From NCBI GenBank assembly GCA_033980235.1, contig CM067070.1, positions 6,043,544 through 6,107,543 of the forward strand: DNA of 64,000 nt. Reading direction: 5' to 3'. The notes beneath the pieces were generated by a model. It searched no databases. It was given only the letters and a program-made list of their open reading frames with translations, and was not told where the DNA came from. The DNA is from Diadema setosum (Eukaryota; Echinodermata; Echinoidea; Diadematoida; Diadematidae). Below are positions 1 to 14,863 of this stretch, piece by piece; position 1 is the stretch's first letter; each line of letters starts with the position of its first letter. A program made the position numbers and the translations under genes.

Positions 1-1575
1 ATTGTTAGCTTTCAAAAACATAAATTCCTCCTCTTCACATGAACTTACCATGGGGATTATGGCCAAACTGCTAATTTTTCATTATGTAGGGTACAAAAAG
101 GGTTTCCAGCCTCACGTGCTTATTAAAGCGTGACTGAAATGTCAGGTGGTCACTGATATGCGTGTGGGTATTAGCACAATATAAAAAAAAGCATCATACA
201 GTTGATATTAGTGCGCAAATTATCGCAATTCTTACTGCACAATTTAAATTGTTATTTTTCTTTGTTTTTAATGTGCTCATTCAACCATGAAATTGCGTGA
301 ATTGTGTGTAAAAACTGTTCAACATACGAATTCAACCTCAATTGACAGAAATTACCACGAGAAACATGTCAAAACGGCCATTTTGGTAATTTTCACCCCA
401 TGTTCACTCAACCGTGAAATTTTGTGCACAAGTCACATGGCACGATATGAAGCACATAAATTATACGTTGCATGCCTTTTTATCCTGGAAAATTGAAATT
501 TGTTCCGATATCACCAAATCAAAGTTGCAAAATTGGTCTTGTGAACTTCAAAAAGTGACCATTTTGACTTTAAGTCATGCTCACATAAGCGTGACCAAGT
601 GATATCCACTGAATTTCACATGAAAGGTAGCCGAGAAATACAGCTACACAATAATGTATTCAGATTTCCTCAAAGGTTCCTGATTCATAAATTACAGAGG
701 TTTGTTTTAGGGGGAACTTACTTTTTGTTTACTATTTATATAAATTCTTATTTATATATATATATATATATATATATGCTTTTTTCTGATTTCGGGGGTG
801 TTAAAATGTGTTATTTTCGTAGCACTGATTTTTGGAAATAAATGTACTTTAACGATTATGTTATAAACTTCAATCGAGCACAAATGTCAAACTAAAAGCG
901 TAGATGGATACATTGATGTTAATTGTAAAAAAAAAAAAAAGCACTTGTCAGTCATGCCCTTGTCTTGTTGAGTCACGCTTCCTAGAATCATTAAAGAATT
1001 TAGATATGAACGCTTAGTAACCGTGGAAGATATGACGAAGATATTAGATTTCAGCTGAACATAATCGGAGACAAAAATCGGTCCGCATTCTTCGTATCTG
1101 CGGGTGAAAAATTGTAACAAATGGACATGAGTAGAGAAAGAGATTGAAATTTTTGATGGAAACATGTTACTTGCTCAAAAAAAAAAACAACAACAACAAC
1201 GCCAATCAAACAGAGGATGAGTTTCGTTACAACGGCATTCAAATATATGTATATGTCTGAACATGCGTTAGTGGAGTGTTGATATTTATGCATTGCGGGT
1301 AAAGGCTAAGTTCTCTGGGATGAGATATTGCTAAAGCTGTTTATCCTCAAACTTAAAGTTTCCGATGATGGATTTGTTATTGGCATCAGGAAAAAAAATG
1401 TCAGATTTAAATACGGCAGAAATAATTGCTACTGAAGATTTTGATACCCAATGTGTGAAACTAGTCTTTAAAAAAAAGTGCATTTTGTGTCATGACCTGT
1501 GATTTTTGATGTTCAATGGAGCAGTAAAAGCTGTAGAAGAAGCCTGGCAATTGTTTGTTTGTTTACTTGATTGTT

Positions 1576-1627
<52 letters not shown>

Positions 1628-4600
1628 TTTTGAGGGTTGGGTTTTGGTGTTTGTGCGTGTGAGCGCCTTGTGTGTTTTTGGTTGTTTTTTTATTGGTTTT
1701 GGTTTTGGATTCGTTTGTTTGTTTGTTTGTTTGGTTGTTGTTGTTGTTGTGTTGTTGTTGTTTTTTTTTGGGGGGGGGCATAAACTTAGGATTTATACAA
1801 CCACTAGTATACCATGGGTGTATGGTGTGCTGTGCTGTGCTGCGAATTTGAACTTGAAATTTGATGATATGAATATATTGTATGCAGCTTTTCAAATAAT
1901 AACTTTTAACTTTCACCTACTGACATTGCAAGCTTCCTTCTTTTAGACATACATGTGTGACTCTGCATCACAAAATCAGCAACAAATCGCCAAATATGTC
2001 TTTTTAGATAAGTCAGATTCTGAAAGAGCAGACTTTCAGCTTCAAAATGATAGTAAATCAAATCAAGTGGACTCTCCTTAACAAAAAAATCAAAATATTG
2101 GAAGGAAAACACACACAAAGGAAAAGTCAATAGAGCTGAAGTTAAAGTGTGTGTAAAATGTTTCTTTTTGAGAAATAAAAAGGGAGACTCTAGACATACC
2201 TTACTACACTATTCTACAATTAAAAAAAAAAAGTATTCTAGAATCACTGCTCAAGAAAAACAAATTCCCGTTCTTGTTATGAGCCCAAGGTTAAAAGAAA
2301 CGCATAAGGAATGGCTCTTTTAATTTTGAATATGAAAAACTCATGATAATAAATTGACCCGTTTCACATAAATTTTTATTTAAGCAGGGTTTGCAACTTT
2401 TGGTTACTTTTGTGATGGATGGTCACATATTATACATACATATGACAATTACTTTTATTGGGATTTCTATCTATCTATCTACCGATATAGAGAGGTAATG
2501 ATCGAAAGCAATGGCACCTAACAATTTCATAACTTTCTGTTTTTGTTTTTGCTTTGTTTTTTTTTTGTTGGTTTCTTTGTTCGTGGTTGTGTGTGTGTGT
2601 GCTAGTGGGGGTTTGTTAAATTTGTTCCTATACCTCTTCAATATTGAAGATGATGATCTCAAGTCCAAGTGGATTTCTAGGCTCGCTCTCTTTCTTATTC
2701 TGTCACAGAGTTAATGTCGAAATGTAAGAAAAATATTAGCTCTAGGCAAAGGATTTCATTATTTCAGCAGTATACCAAAAGTTCCTTTTGTAAAATAGAA
2801 AAGAAAATACCAAATTAAGCTTTAAATGGACTCATGGAAGCAGTAGAAATACATGATGATATCATTTTCTTTGTACGTTTAACATTAATTATGACGTAAT
2901 AATTGTTAACAATGATGTTATCCATAAGTATTTAAAAGACCGTAGGCCTACATTGTCAAAGGTAAATGAAAAAAAAAATGAACATAAGATAGAAGGTACA
3001 CTTTGTCACCAGCATTAAAATCCAGAAAGTTTTTTTTTTTTTTTTATTTTCAAAAAAAAAAAACATGAAATGTCAGGTAACGCTACACAAAGAGATCAAG
3101 TTTTTTCATCTTCTTCTTTAATGAATGCAAAGCAACAAACCACATACAAGCTCAAATTAACATCATGATTGTCCATGCACTGAAAATAATTTGTCTTCTA
3201 TACATAGAATAGTTTAGTTTTTTTTGTGTAAGGTCGTCATCATCAAATAATGAAAGATTAACTCAATGATACTACACTTGTTGGAAAGTAAGAAACATTT
3301 TGGAAGATTATTAAGTATCGAAATTATGTTGAAAGTCCTGCATTCCAGTTACATTTTTTTTTTTTTTTTTTTTGCTTTTCAGCAGGTTTCTTCTCAAGTA
3401 TTTCGAACTTGCATAATGGATATATCTGCGTTTCCATAACTTTTCACGGGTGACCACAAAGTATTATGACTGACAACATAATCTATAATTATTATTTTCA
3501 CAGACGGCACAATGCCATATTTTGAAATTCGAGCGGGTGTGCCTTAAATAGTTCTGTTGTCATAAAGATGGTTACAAACAAACTATTGAGGGCGACATAA
3601 CTTCGTCTTAGTAGTGAACCATTAAATCCTTCATCGAGTCACAACATCCAAATTTTTGGATTCCTTTAAAAAGTGATAAGAAAAAATACAATACAATAAG
3701 GAATCCTATTTTACAAGAGTTCATGAATACAAAGAAAGGAAATAATCAAAATCAGATCATACAATTCACATAAGAATTATCACATTATAACACAACAGAA
3801 TGGACAGCTACAAAAGACATATCTTGACCACATGGCTATTTTCATGATTACATGTTCGTATATATAATTTTTGTTAATACTGATATCCTTGTGCCTCCGA
3901 GTCTTGGTTATACTGCCACTGCTGCGTTTGATGATGCTATTTCTTTTATATCTTTATTTGGCCCGCAACGTTGTCAAATTTCTTAACATTTTAAGATTAA
4001 GACCAGTCCGATAAGATAAGCTACGTGACGATATATGTGCTTTTTGGCATGAATATCATGACTTGACAGATTTCAACAAAATCATGTTTATGTAAAACAA
4101 TGCACTTATTAAACATTAAAAAAGACAGAAAAAGGACAAAAATTTAAACACTTCATTTTGTTCGTGCATTAATTTTCTATTCTATGATGATCAAACAACA
4201 CTTTGACACACTAACGCACACACAAGCACAAACACGCACTAATGGACAATATCAACAATTTCTCGTGAAAAAAAAAAAATATTATGTAAAATGCCTATAA
4301 CGACAAGAAAGGTTGAATGTCCGATCCCGTTTCGCGTATAATGTAAAGCGCCACCAGCGACGGTAGTTGTTGCAATTTGGCGCCACTGACTCGACGTTTG
4401 TCAGGATGCGTGTGACTTCCTGCTAGCCTGCTGAGAGGGGATACCACCTCTCGGATCCTGATTGAACGTTGCTTTAAAGGAGACCTCCGGATGATTTTCA
4501 GATTTTTATATTTGAACAACTATAAATTAGTTATACTGAGGACAGAGTTTCAGAATATATAATTGGGATGAAAAATAAGAATATTTTCAAAATTTAGAAC

Positions 4601-5418
4601 AAATCGAAATGAACAAGGATATGACATGGGAGAGTCACCATAAGAATGCATGAGCTGGGGCTCAAGGAAGCAAAACAAAAGAAGAAGGCATGCATAGATT
4701 ATATACACAGATGAACTTGCAAGCAAGCTGTATTGTAATGGAATTACACTGCTACATTACTGAAATATGTGAACCTCCTATGTCATCATCCGTGTTCAGT
4801 GTAATTTGTTTTAGGTTTTTCAAAGTATTGTTTTTCTGCTCAAGAACCACAATAAATTCCACACATCAACACATGGAGTTGTCGATTTATGTACTCCATG
4901 ATGTGAAATAATGAAAATCGTATGTTATGCCCCTTTAACGTCTACCGATTTTCTATATTACAAGAATTAAAGCCGTAATGTAGTTTTATAGAGGCCGTTG
5001 TCCAAGCCAAGCAATTTGCTTATTGATAACGGTCTCCTCCACATGTATACTTGAAGATTTGTTATGAAATATGTATATTATTCTAATATGTAAGAACGCT
5101 TGTTCATATTATCATGAATATTGTGAATATCTTATATATATTGTCATACTCATTTGTCTTTTATACAAGTAAAAAATTAAAACTGGAAACTATACTAAAC
5201 GGATACTACATGTGCAACCATGACGGAATTCTGGTGATAAATGCCACTGTGGTAATTCTGAATATTGTTGGACTCTGAATATCTCTAACGGCACGTGGTT
5301 CTCAATAAAAGGAAACAACAGCAGCACATTATTTAGGCCTACGTTCATATAGACAAATATGATATGAACTATGATCACATGATGTTCAGGAAAGGATTAT
5401 GAATTATAGATTAAAGAG

Positions 5419-5484
<66 letters not shown>

Positions 5485-5490
5485 TGAGTA
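1..5490. other. Intergenic, no gene recognised
   Basis: AT-rich DNA with simple repeats: (TA)n at about 752-777, (GT)n then (GA)n at 1575-1624, T/G-rich GTTT and GTTGTT runs at 1711-1777, several A or T homopolymers, and a long (AT)n at 5421-5478. Short open frames overlap these repeats and show no protein-like composition. Confidence 0.6.
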
Positions 5491-5491
5491 T

Positions 5492-5958
5492 CTGAATATA
5501 AGAACGACCCAAGTCCATGGAAGACCATTTCGAGTGAACTTTAAAAAACTTCATATCTTTTTTATCCTTTGTCCTATAATATTCTATTTAAGTGTGATAG
5601 GAAGGCAACCTTGTACATACAAATTAGAACATATACTATTATGACAATTAACATTTACATTAATTGTGGAGAGGCCATTTTGTGTGATGGATTTGGGTCG
5701 TTCTTTGAATCATATATATGATATTCTGCTATAGAGATTAGAGAAGGATGAGAGAGAACGCTATAATATGAATGTATATGAATGACCCAAGTCCTTCATT
5801 CTTACATTCATATAACATTTAACTCATTCATTTTAGGCACTTCCGGGGGCAATTAGGATTTATTATTTATACACAAGATGAGTAAATGCATAAGCTACAA
5901 TTTCCCATGTCAAACTTAATTTGGCCAAAAATTGGACTTGGGTCGTTCTTATATTCAG
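5492..5958. mobile_element. MITE F with 26-base perfect terminal inverted repeats
   Basis: The left end at 5492-5517 begins CTGAATATAAGAACGACCCA and the right end at 5933-5958 is its exact reverse complement. Internal copies of the GACCCAAGTC motif occur near 5695 (inverted) and 5786. There is no coding capacity. Confidence 0.75.
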
Positions 5959-5963
5959 GTCTT

Positions 5964-6400
5964 CATATGTGACCGTGCGTCACAAAACGAATAAATAGTC
6001 GCACACACAGTTTATTTGCAAAAGGGTCTAGATCCATTTTTGATGAAAATTTAGTTATTAGCATCACTACACAGAATTCCATTTGAGTTAGTTACACTGA
6101 AAATTTCAACTCCAGACAACCGTTTGAATATAAATTATCGCAGAATTAGATTTAGATTCTTCATACACTTGTGTACAAATTTTCACAAACAAACCAATTT
6201 TTCTCCAAAGTACTAAAAGTGGATCTATCCCCTTTTGCAAATGAACTCTTCATATTATATATATGCGTTATTCAATGTCTGCTCTTTCCATTACGTAGAC
6301 ATTTCCACACCAAACATGATAACTTCCCAGTTGATAATGTAATTGATTTTTTTTTTCACTTTTTTCCAAACGGCATCCGCAACGTCTCGTCACACGTATA
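5964..6400. mobile_element. Palindromic repeat, probable MITE
   Basis: TTTGCAAAAGGGTCTAGATCC at about 6014 is matched in inverted orientation by GGATCTATCCCCTTTTGCAAA at about 6220. The start TATGTGACCGTGCGTCACAA resembles the repeat start at about 1951 (TGTGTGACTCTGCATCACAA). Outer boundaries are approximate. Confidence 0.45.
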
Positions 6401-9400
6401 GAATATCATAATATGTTAGTCTTCTGTTTCGACAAAAAATGAAAATAATAAAATGAAATGAATTTGTAGTGGAATAAAATGATTATCATATTTTTTTTTC
6501 TACAGTCAGAAAGCAATGGGGAAAAAATCAAAATTAAAATTTACGAAGGCAACTGTTTATTGTTTTAATCTAAAAAGTGCATTTTCATTCTCTTATTAAA
6601 GAAGTACAAATCTCTCTCCTGAGTCTTATATATGATTGTTAAATCGATTAAGAAACTGGGAATACATCTGTTTGGAAGTAATATGATTCATCTCAACTCG
6701 ACCTCTCCTTTTAAAACAGAGTCAGTTTCTTTAACCCTATAAAGCCCAAGCTATTTTGACCCCTTCCAGGCCCAAGGGGGGGGGGGGGCACATTGTGCCC
6801 CCTATATAACTTCTTTATTATACCATGTATGACCGTCCTATTTGGCACATATGTAGAGCAACTGACACTCTACATGACCCAATATTTGATTTTTTTCAAG
6901 GTCATTCACTGAGGGCGCTATTTACCAAAATATAAAGAAATACATAGGAAATACGCTAAAATCATGTTTATTCTTGTATTTCTTTATCCCCAGTATATAT
7001 GTTTTTTTTTGCAAGTAAGTAATCAAAACAACAACGAAAATACACACTTCCAGATAAAGAGAAACAGTTCAAAGCCTCTCAACACAAAAGGAATGCATGG
7101 GAAGTAAAGCTCTAAAACGCTATGGTAATAAAAATGTATCATGATTTGGTAATAGCCCGATAATAATGTAAATGTGTATCTAGTCAAAGTGAAGCTCTAC
7201 CTTTTGATGCCGGTCTCCCATATTGTTTTCTACATTGTTAACGTTTGATGTAGAATGCAATGCAATTCCGTTTTTTTTTTTTTTTTATCATGTTATGTAA
7301 TTAACTCTTTCTGTGCCAATAAGTGAAATGTACACAAATTTCACACACGTACCTGTGGATAGGAAAAATGACATATTGACGATTATGGTTCATTTTGTTA
7401 TGAAATTGATCATTCATTGTTATATTGACTTATCAAACAATGTCAAATATCTTTTTTTATGTGTGTATGTACTTCACATCAATTTGTCATATTGAAGAAA
7501 AATACAGATATTAAACTACCTTAAGAGAATTGTAATTTCCTGCCAAACTCTTTTCATTGCAAACTCAATTTACTGATTCCATATAACATCGTCTTCCTCT
7601 TTCATAAGTATTTTTCTTTTTTTTTGTCCTAAGCTTTCCCCATGCTTTAACAGCTCCAATTCGAATTCATGAATTTTCAAACCTCTTAGCTATTCACTAA
7701 AACAGTATGCTCTGGCTATCTTGTATTTGTCCTTGAAAAACGGATATCAAACAACTATTCGTCCATTAATCAAGAATCCATTTTTGCACTGGTGCAAGTA
7801 ATATCAGGTATATAACTCTAAACGGGAAAAAAATAGAAAAAGATGCACCTCCGATAAATATATTATTAATTTTCTCAGTGCCAAATGTTTTCCTTTCCAG
7901 AAATATACCACATGCTTATCTTTACATTGAATATTTAATCACATGTGTGTGTCTGCGTAAGTGTGTGCGCGTGTGTTTTGAATTATGTGTGAACTTTTTT
8001 GTATGTATGTCTGTGATTTTGTTTGGGGTTGTTCTTGGGGGGGGGGGGTTCTCTCTCTCTCTCTTCACCTTGCGGTAACTCTTTGCTGATTACGATATTC
8101 ATGTCACGTATACGGACATTTCTACCTTTAAATGTACTCACTGAGGGCCTGTGAGTCAGTGTGCGTAATGAATATGTGATTATTATTATCCCCAAATGTT
8201 TAGGCCTGAGCATTCTGACCATGCGCACATGGTGCCTAAACTGTCGCGATTTGATAATGGCACTCCAAAATGGCACCAGAAGCACCGACATTAGATGGCA
8301 TTATCAGAAATGGACAAATTACATCTCTCATAGGCACTATTTACAGCTCTGGCGTGACTTGCATGATACTCGCTTTATACCCTCGATTATCTAAAAGAAA
8401 TTAATAAAAGATGAAAAATGTATTACGCTTTCGATTAGGATGAAAGGGTTTACATTTAAAGGGCACATCTTCATCCGCAAGCATGATGAATATTCGGCAA
8501 TACAAATAATATCCACTCTCACTTTTAATGTCTTCAGAGGATCTCAATTTCTAGAGGATCTTATCAAAAACATTGGTTTCTTTTTGCACTTTTTTCATGA
8601 ACATGTATGTATGTATGTAAGTACGTATGTATGTATGTATGTCTATACACTATCGTAACAGCAGCATATCTCCGACTTTTAGACGCTAATATGACATTCT
8701 ATCTTAAAATATAGAGGTAATATCTTGCAGTTATTTTCTGTCACAAATTGCATTTTATTTTCTTGGCTTTGCTACAACGAAAATCATCAAACAAGCCCCT
8801 TCATTATACCCTATGGCTAGCCCCCTTCCCCTCCCCCCCCCCCCACCAAACAAAAAAGAAGAGGGGAAGAAACTGAAAGTAGATAATTGAATGAAAAGTG
8901 ATAAAATCAAATATTGCATGCACAGGAGTGAAAAGGATGAGGGTGCCTTATTAATCAGAATATCAATCGAATAGGATAGTTCACGCCATTGATTTATGTG
9001 GGTTTTTTTTTTTTGGTTGTTTTTGTTTGGGGGGTCGGACTCTACAAGATGGAAGTTTGTAAGGAAAAAAATGTAACTCTGTTCATTTATAGCATAAGAC
9101 ATGATTGAAGAAGTCCTTAACTGTAGGGGGAAAAAAAGAGGGCAAATCGTAATAGTCTCTTATTGTTTTAATAATAATAATCGTTTTAATTTTAGTATAC
9201 AGCATTAATGTTATCAAACTGGATTTCCCTGATGTTATACTATTGCATGTCAAGACAGTGTTTTGACATTATTGTCGCCTCATTTAGTGCAAGGATAGAG
9301 TGTGTCCATCTTTCTTTCTTTTTTTATTACGTAAGGAACACATCGTTTTTCTAATGAACTGTGATGATGATACCTATAGACAAATTAGGAGTAGAAAATG

Positions 9401-12400
9401 ATATTCAATCACAATTAATCAGCACTTGATAGTCCCTTTGTGCAATGACCTTGAGAGACTTGTAGGCAAGGTTGGACTTGTGGCTTAAAGAAGCATTTTC
9501 CTCCTCCCCCTCCTCCCTAGCTGCCGTTCCGGATCAGCATTTAATTTCCAAAAGCAACCGTACCGTGGCGGATTCAAGGCAACGTAGGTGTACGCGTGCG
9601 CTCTCACCCGCCACCACTTTGAGCGAGTACCCCACGCATATCAAGACGGCAGGGAAAACGGAGCGGCTTTGTTCGTGCGCAACGTGTGTGACGTGGTTTC
9701 CGAAGCGGGAAATAGTACAGTGGAGTCAATTCGAGTACAAGGGGGGGGGGGGGGGGGGGGGGAGTGGGGGGATTTCAAGTCGTCTTTGCAACGTTGAGCA
9801 CCCATCTGTTGGGGGTAAAGTAAAGTCCTTCTTCGTACACTCTTCCGGACTCACCAATGCGGATTTCCGGTGGCGAAATTGACAATCAAAACGATAAATG
9901 ACAACCCGTTAATAGCGCAAGTTTATAGGAGGGGAATAAAGTCGTGATTAGGTGATTAAGGTTAATATTAGGGTCCCTCAATTACTGAAAGTATGCACGA
10001 TTCTATAAAAGGTAATCTGGACTGCCCTGAAGAACAAAAGGGCAGAGAACTATAATTATTTCACTGTCTCAACAATCCACTATCAATGCAGAATATACCG
10101 TATAATATGCTCACCAGTGGATTCTTATGAGGATTTCGGCGCCTTTTTATGATCAGCTGCTAGCACTAATTTGCATGCTTGGTTGTACGCGTGTTTATGT
10201 TTACGTGTATAACATTTTTTTTATTATTATCATTCATTGTGCTGGTCCAATGTACATTTCCAAAATACATGTCCCATGATGGAGTCAAAAGGATTATACA
10301 ATCGACAGTTAATTGTTTTGTTTGTGTATGCTTCTTGTTTTTGTTTTTGTTTTTGTTTTTGTTTTTTTTGCTTTGTTTTATGGAATATGCACAATCATTT
10401 AGATTTGTCGTGCAGTTTGATACAATATTTTACTATTTAGACTTGCTTACCAGAGGAGTAAAACTGAATGCTTGTTCGGGATTCTCCAATGTCCCTTTTG
10501 ATTATGTGAACACGGTACAACATTAAATGATTATGCATCGTCTACATTGATCTTTAGTGAACAAACACAAACGAACGCACACACGAGCACACACACACAC
10601 ACACACACACAAACAAACAATACAGAAATCAAAGGAGCGCATGCATATGTTTTTTCTTGACAATGAGGTATTATGCAAGTTTGCCTATTGCAAGTGTGCA
10701 ATTAGGGGTATGTCCAGAAGAAAAGAAAAGCAGATAAATAAAAAACAGCAACAACAACGACAAATGTGATTTTCATCCTGATAAATTTAAAAACTGTCTA
10801 AAAATCATTCAAAATCGATATGTTATCTTGCCATGGGGATACAAATCACATTACCCCCCGACCCCACCCCCAACAAAAGGGGTGCCTCGTTCCATTTTAT
10901 TCTCATTTTTTCGGATGGATTAATTACAGCACGTGTACAGTTTTCGCTGTGTTGAAAGCCATGATGAGATGAATCATCAATCATATCGTATCTGTCAGGT
11001 CTTAATGGATATTGCAACGTCTTGTCAGATGGAAGTAAAACGAATGGGTATCGTAGTTTGTCACTTTCAGAGGCTTACAATCGCATCTTGTGAGGACATG
11101 CGCACTACGTTCAGTTCAGTTCAAATTTATTTCATATTTCCATTTTCTCAATGATGACATTACAAAGTTATTGACAAAACAAGAGTACAAAATATATAAG
11201 AAAAACAAAAAAAACTTGACACAAATGTACATGGTCACATCGTATGAAAATGTCACTAGTAAGTATAAGAAATATGATGGGGCTTACATAAAAGCTTTAA
11301 AGCTTGTAAAACTGTAGGTTCCCGAGTTCATAGGCATGTAATTTTACACGGAGAACGGATTTGTTTGTCTTGACCAACTAAAATTACACCTGTCCAGTAC
11401 AAAAAATCGATGAGTAATAAACTAATGAACTAATGTGTGTAAGGAAGTGATCAATATTGGTTGTTATGTTATATGTGCTGTTGTTGGTGATGTTTTTTGT
11501 CTTGTTTTACATTTGTATTTGTTGTACATGTAACTGCATTTTGTAGTGTACCGAGAGTGTCTTTTGTGGGGTCAGAAATAATCTGTGACAGTAAATGATG
11601 TTATCATTAAAAGAAATATGAGCTTGTGAAGTTTACGTATGGTATATACAGTACATACTGCAGGAAGTTTTACTTGATTTATTATCGTTTTGCTCACAGA
11701 TTAATGCCATCCTATATTCAATGATATTTCTTAAAATTTCATGAAATCACTCAGTCCACTTCTTGCTAAACAGAGAGGAACAGATTAAGGCGACATTATT
11801 ATCTCGACGTTTATTTTTTGTCTATTCATTTTTTTTTTTGTTTTGTTTCAAAGCTTTTATGATATTCAGTGGATTATAATAGTTTCTGCACGAAATTGTG
11901 CTTTTGACCTAAAAATAATACTATAGGTCATCGGTACTGATTGATCACCACAATAATACTCCAAACATTTGTTACTTCTCCGTCAACGAAGAGGCTTAGC
12001 ATTCATATCCAACGGAAGCTGTGAATACCGCCATCTCTGTGATGACCAGCGAGGAAAGCTTGGGAAGAATTGCAAGATGAAGCACGTTACGCAATATCTG
12101 CGACAATTACAATTTTTCTCTGCATGTGACGTCATAATGCGCAGGCATTTCTCCCCCATCTTCAGATTTCGTTTTATATATTCACATTTAATTTTATCTG
12201 TATTTTCATATATATTCACCTTCATGTCCTTTTTTTTTTACTTAAATAAATTTGATGAGAAGCAAGCAAATTGCACCAAGGAGAAAATACTCCAGCTGCG
12301 ACGGTGCTAGCAACCATTTCCGCCTTCGTGACGTTATTTGGGCGCCATGAAAGCGCTATTGCAAAAACCACTTCCGATACGCATTCATATATATGCGTGT

Positions 12401-13225
12401 TCACATCTGTTATACCTTTTCGATCCGGAAGTTCACATACTGTACTTACCGAAGCATGATATCATCTCATTAGTGCCTTTTAGAAATGCATTCAATGTCA
12501 TTCTTTCATACTTTCTCTCTTCATTCTTCTTATCTGTTGACAGGTACGTGTATACTGGCTATGATTGAACAGAAGGAATCTTTTAATGTTTGGTCCTAAA
12601 AGAAGAAAGAAAATATACACACAAAAAAAAAAATAACAAACAAACTAATAAACAAAATAAGGAAAAAATCACACTATTCTACACTATGATTCGGAAAAGG
12701 AAAATGTTCCGAAGAAGCAGACAAAGATATATTCAGGCATTTTATTTTGTTTTTATTGTCGTAGAGCAAAATATAAAGTTATGCCAATGTCTCAGATCAG
12801 AGCAATTAATGTCCCTCATGTGGATAGAATAGTATTTATATGTATGATGTATATTATGTACACGTGTATATGCAATGTTATGTGTCTGCGTGTGTGTGCG
12901 CGCGTATGTGTGTGTGTGTGTGTGCACGTATAGTTTTTACACACATACAGATATGAACGTATATTCTCATGAAGAAAGCGAATCATTAGTATACCATAAT
13001 TATGTTTGGAAACTTCAATTTTAGTGATCCATACATTCTGCAATTTTCATGTACACTGTCTTGTTTGGAAGAGGATACAGCAATTAAGAATTACTTTATT
13101 ATGCCATACTTTCTAAAGTCATGAAGGCTGTCATGTTATATAGTTGATTTGAATACTTATTTACTTATATCTTTATTTCAAAATGTATACAAGAGTATTG
13201 ATATCTGTGTTGATGTTACGATGTA
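6400..13225. other. Intergenic, no gene recognised
   Basis: AT-rich with microsatellites: (GTAT)n at 8604-8642, G-run at about 9741-9762, (TTTTG)n at about 10335-10370, (AC)n at about 10575-10610 and (GT)n at 12890-12925. A CpG-richer block at 9480-9880 has an open frame interrupted by a poly-glycine G-run. A reversed LINE-like tail (CAGTTCAGTTCAAATTTATTT) starts at about 11110. Confidence 0.5.
12120..12543 (+). promoter_or_regulatory. CRE/ETS-like block ending in a splice donor
   Basis: TGACGTCA at 12127-12134 is followed by GTGACGTTA at about 12328, CTTCCGAT and ATCCGGAAGT ETS-like sites, and TATATATG at about 12389. A strong donor CAG|GTACGT follows after 12543. This is another possible promoter plus leader exon. 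The target gene is unknown and the combination may be coincidental. Confidence 0.22.
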
Positions 13226-13378
13226 AAAAGGAATGTCCTTGATTTGTTATTTTGTGTTTGTTGAACTGTTATATTTTGTCATTCTGTTGCAGGGCCCCCT
13301 AGCTGGATAACAGTGCGTAAACCACTGATGGCGCTACCCTGGGTAAAGAAAACTGAATAAATAAATAAATAAATACAA
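13226..13378 (+). mobile_element. CR1/L2-like LINE 3' tail
   Basis: The fragment carries the typical GCAGGGCCCCCTAGCTGG, GATAACAGTGCG and CTACCCTGGGTAAAG blocks and ends in (AATA)n at 13355-13376. It is a 5'-truncated copy with no reverse transcriptase. The family call rests on recalled resemblance of this 3' end. Confidence 0.6.
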
Positions 13379-13379
13379 A

Positions 13380-14540
13380 ATGTTGATAAAAAGAAAGTAA
13401 GACTGAAATACAACGTAATTTTATGAAAACCGTTCACAAAAGACTACTCCCCCCCCCCCTCCCTCCGCCATTGCGTTTTCGACATCTCGTTACAAATTAC
13501 CGCGGCTTCATTGGCCGACACCTGCCAATTCAACTGCCTGAACGTCCAACACCCAGTCAACGTCTTCACGTCGCTGCTAACAGCGCAATGCCAAGCATCT
13601 AACAAGAGACACAGGAATCACGCAGAAAATAAATTACCCCTAAAATAAAGATTGAAACAAAGTTTATATCATTACTTTTTGGTACCCTCAAAAAGGAAGA
13701 GAATTTGACTGGAGCGCGAAAGCAGCGCAAAATAATGAGAGATTTATGTGCGTCCATTAGCGCAACAGGTACGAGGAAGAGTGTATGACACTAATTACAT
13801 AATTATCCCATCATTGAACTAAATCCCAAGATGTCATTTAATAGACCCCATAACTTTCTTGACTTATTTTCAAGTCAATCATTTTTTTTTTTAACAAACA
13901 ACTAATTTTTTAAATGGAACCCATTAGCAAGATACGGTTTCCGAAGATTGAGCGAAAGAAATATAGCTAAAATACATGTCTATTATCAACGCGTTCTTTA
14001 GAATTTCTTAAAATTCTGCGCTGCCTGGTTACTTTTGATGAATCAGTAGCGAATAGCAATAGTAATCATTTAATTACTCTCAGGGTCGAATATGTAACTT
14101 TTGAGTACTTGGCTCTTAAAAGCACCACTTCCGTAGATTAACCCAACTTTGGAAAAAGAGTATATGACAAAAAAAAATGCTTTGATGTTCACTGACTATG
14201 CCGTCAATGAGAAATATATTCCTCTCCTTGCAAATTGCCATACTATCATACATAATTATAGCCATTGCACACACACACATACACACACACATACATCACG
14301 TCATGCACACAGATACACAAAGGTATAATTAAGACCTCTTAATGTTTAGACTTCCATTCAGTCGCTGTTCCGGTTTTCAGTGTACGTTACTCCTCTAAAG
14401 CGGAAAATAACCTGTACATCAAAGAACCTACCTTGTCAATGGGAATTATTCATCTTTTGGATGACATAAATATCTTCTCCAAATTAATGAAAAACGCTTT
14501 AAAATGCAAGTGGAGTTTCAATGCCGTCTAGCACTGGAGA
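13380..14540. other. Intergenic, no gene recognised
   Basis: A C-run at 13447-13457 and an (AC)n tract at about 14268-14296 are the only distinct structures. No plausible exons were seen. Confidence 0.5.
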
Positions 14541-14579
14541 CTACTTTTTGGTCGGCGGCCGTATTCGTAAAGTGTCGCG

Positions 14580-14863
14580 GTTCATGAGCCATTTATTTTT
14601 GCGCGGGAAAAAAACGGACCGAGAATATACAGCGCAGCGGAGCGTCCACTGACGTAGATATAAATCCACTCAATCTTGGGCCCGCGGACAGATATTTTGT
14701 GCGATGAGCGATAGCCGGGCCGAGCTTGCCGGACAAAAGGGTTACAATTTCCTTTCGAATTATTGAAGAAACATTGGACCGCAAAACAGGCGAAAGCTGA
14801 ACATCTGTGGTGTTGAAATAGAAGCTCTACTTTTGAAGGGCAGGGATACAAAAACAACATAAG
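14580..14863 (+). promoter_or_regulatory. Candidate TATA promoter and non-coding first exon
   Basis: This is a GC- and CpG-richer island in AT-rich DNA. TATAAAT at 14659-14665 would place a start near 14690. The stretch ends in a strong donor, AAG|GTAAGA, after 14863. No convincing reading frame was found. It could be a distal first exon of gene 1 (acceptor at 22602) or of an unseen gene. Its open frames on the minus strand do not resemble known proteins. Confidence 0.3.

Noticed and set aside
9472..9882. 136-codon open frame with CSCATC cysteines
   Set aside because: A poly-G run provides a glycine stretch, there is no signal peptide, and the cysteines do not match the family spacing. The CpG-rich block is more likely regulatory or neutral.
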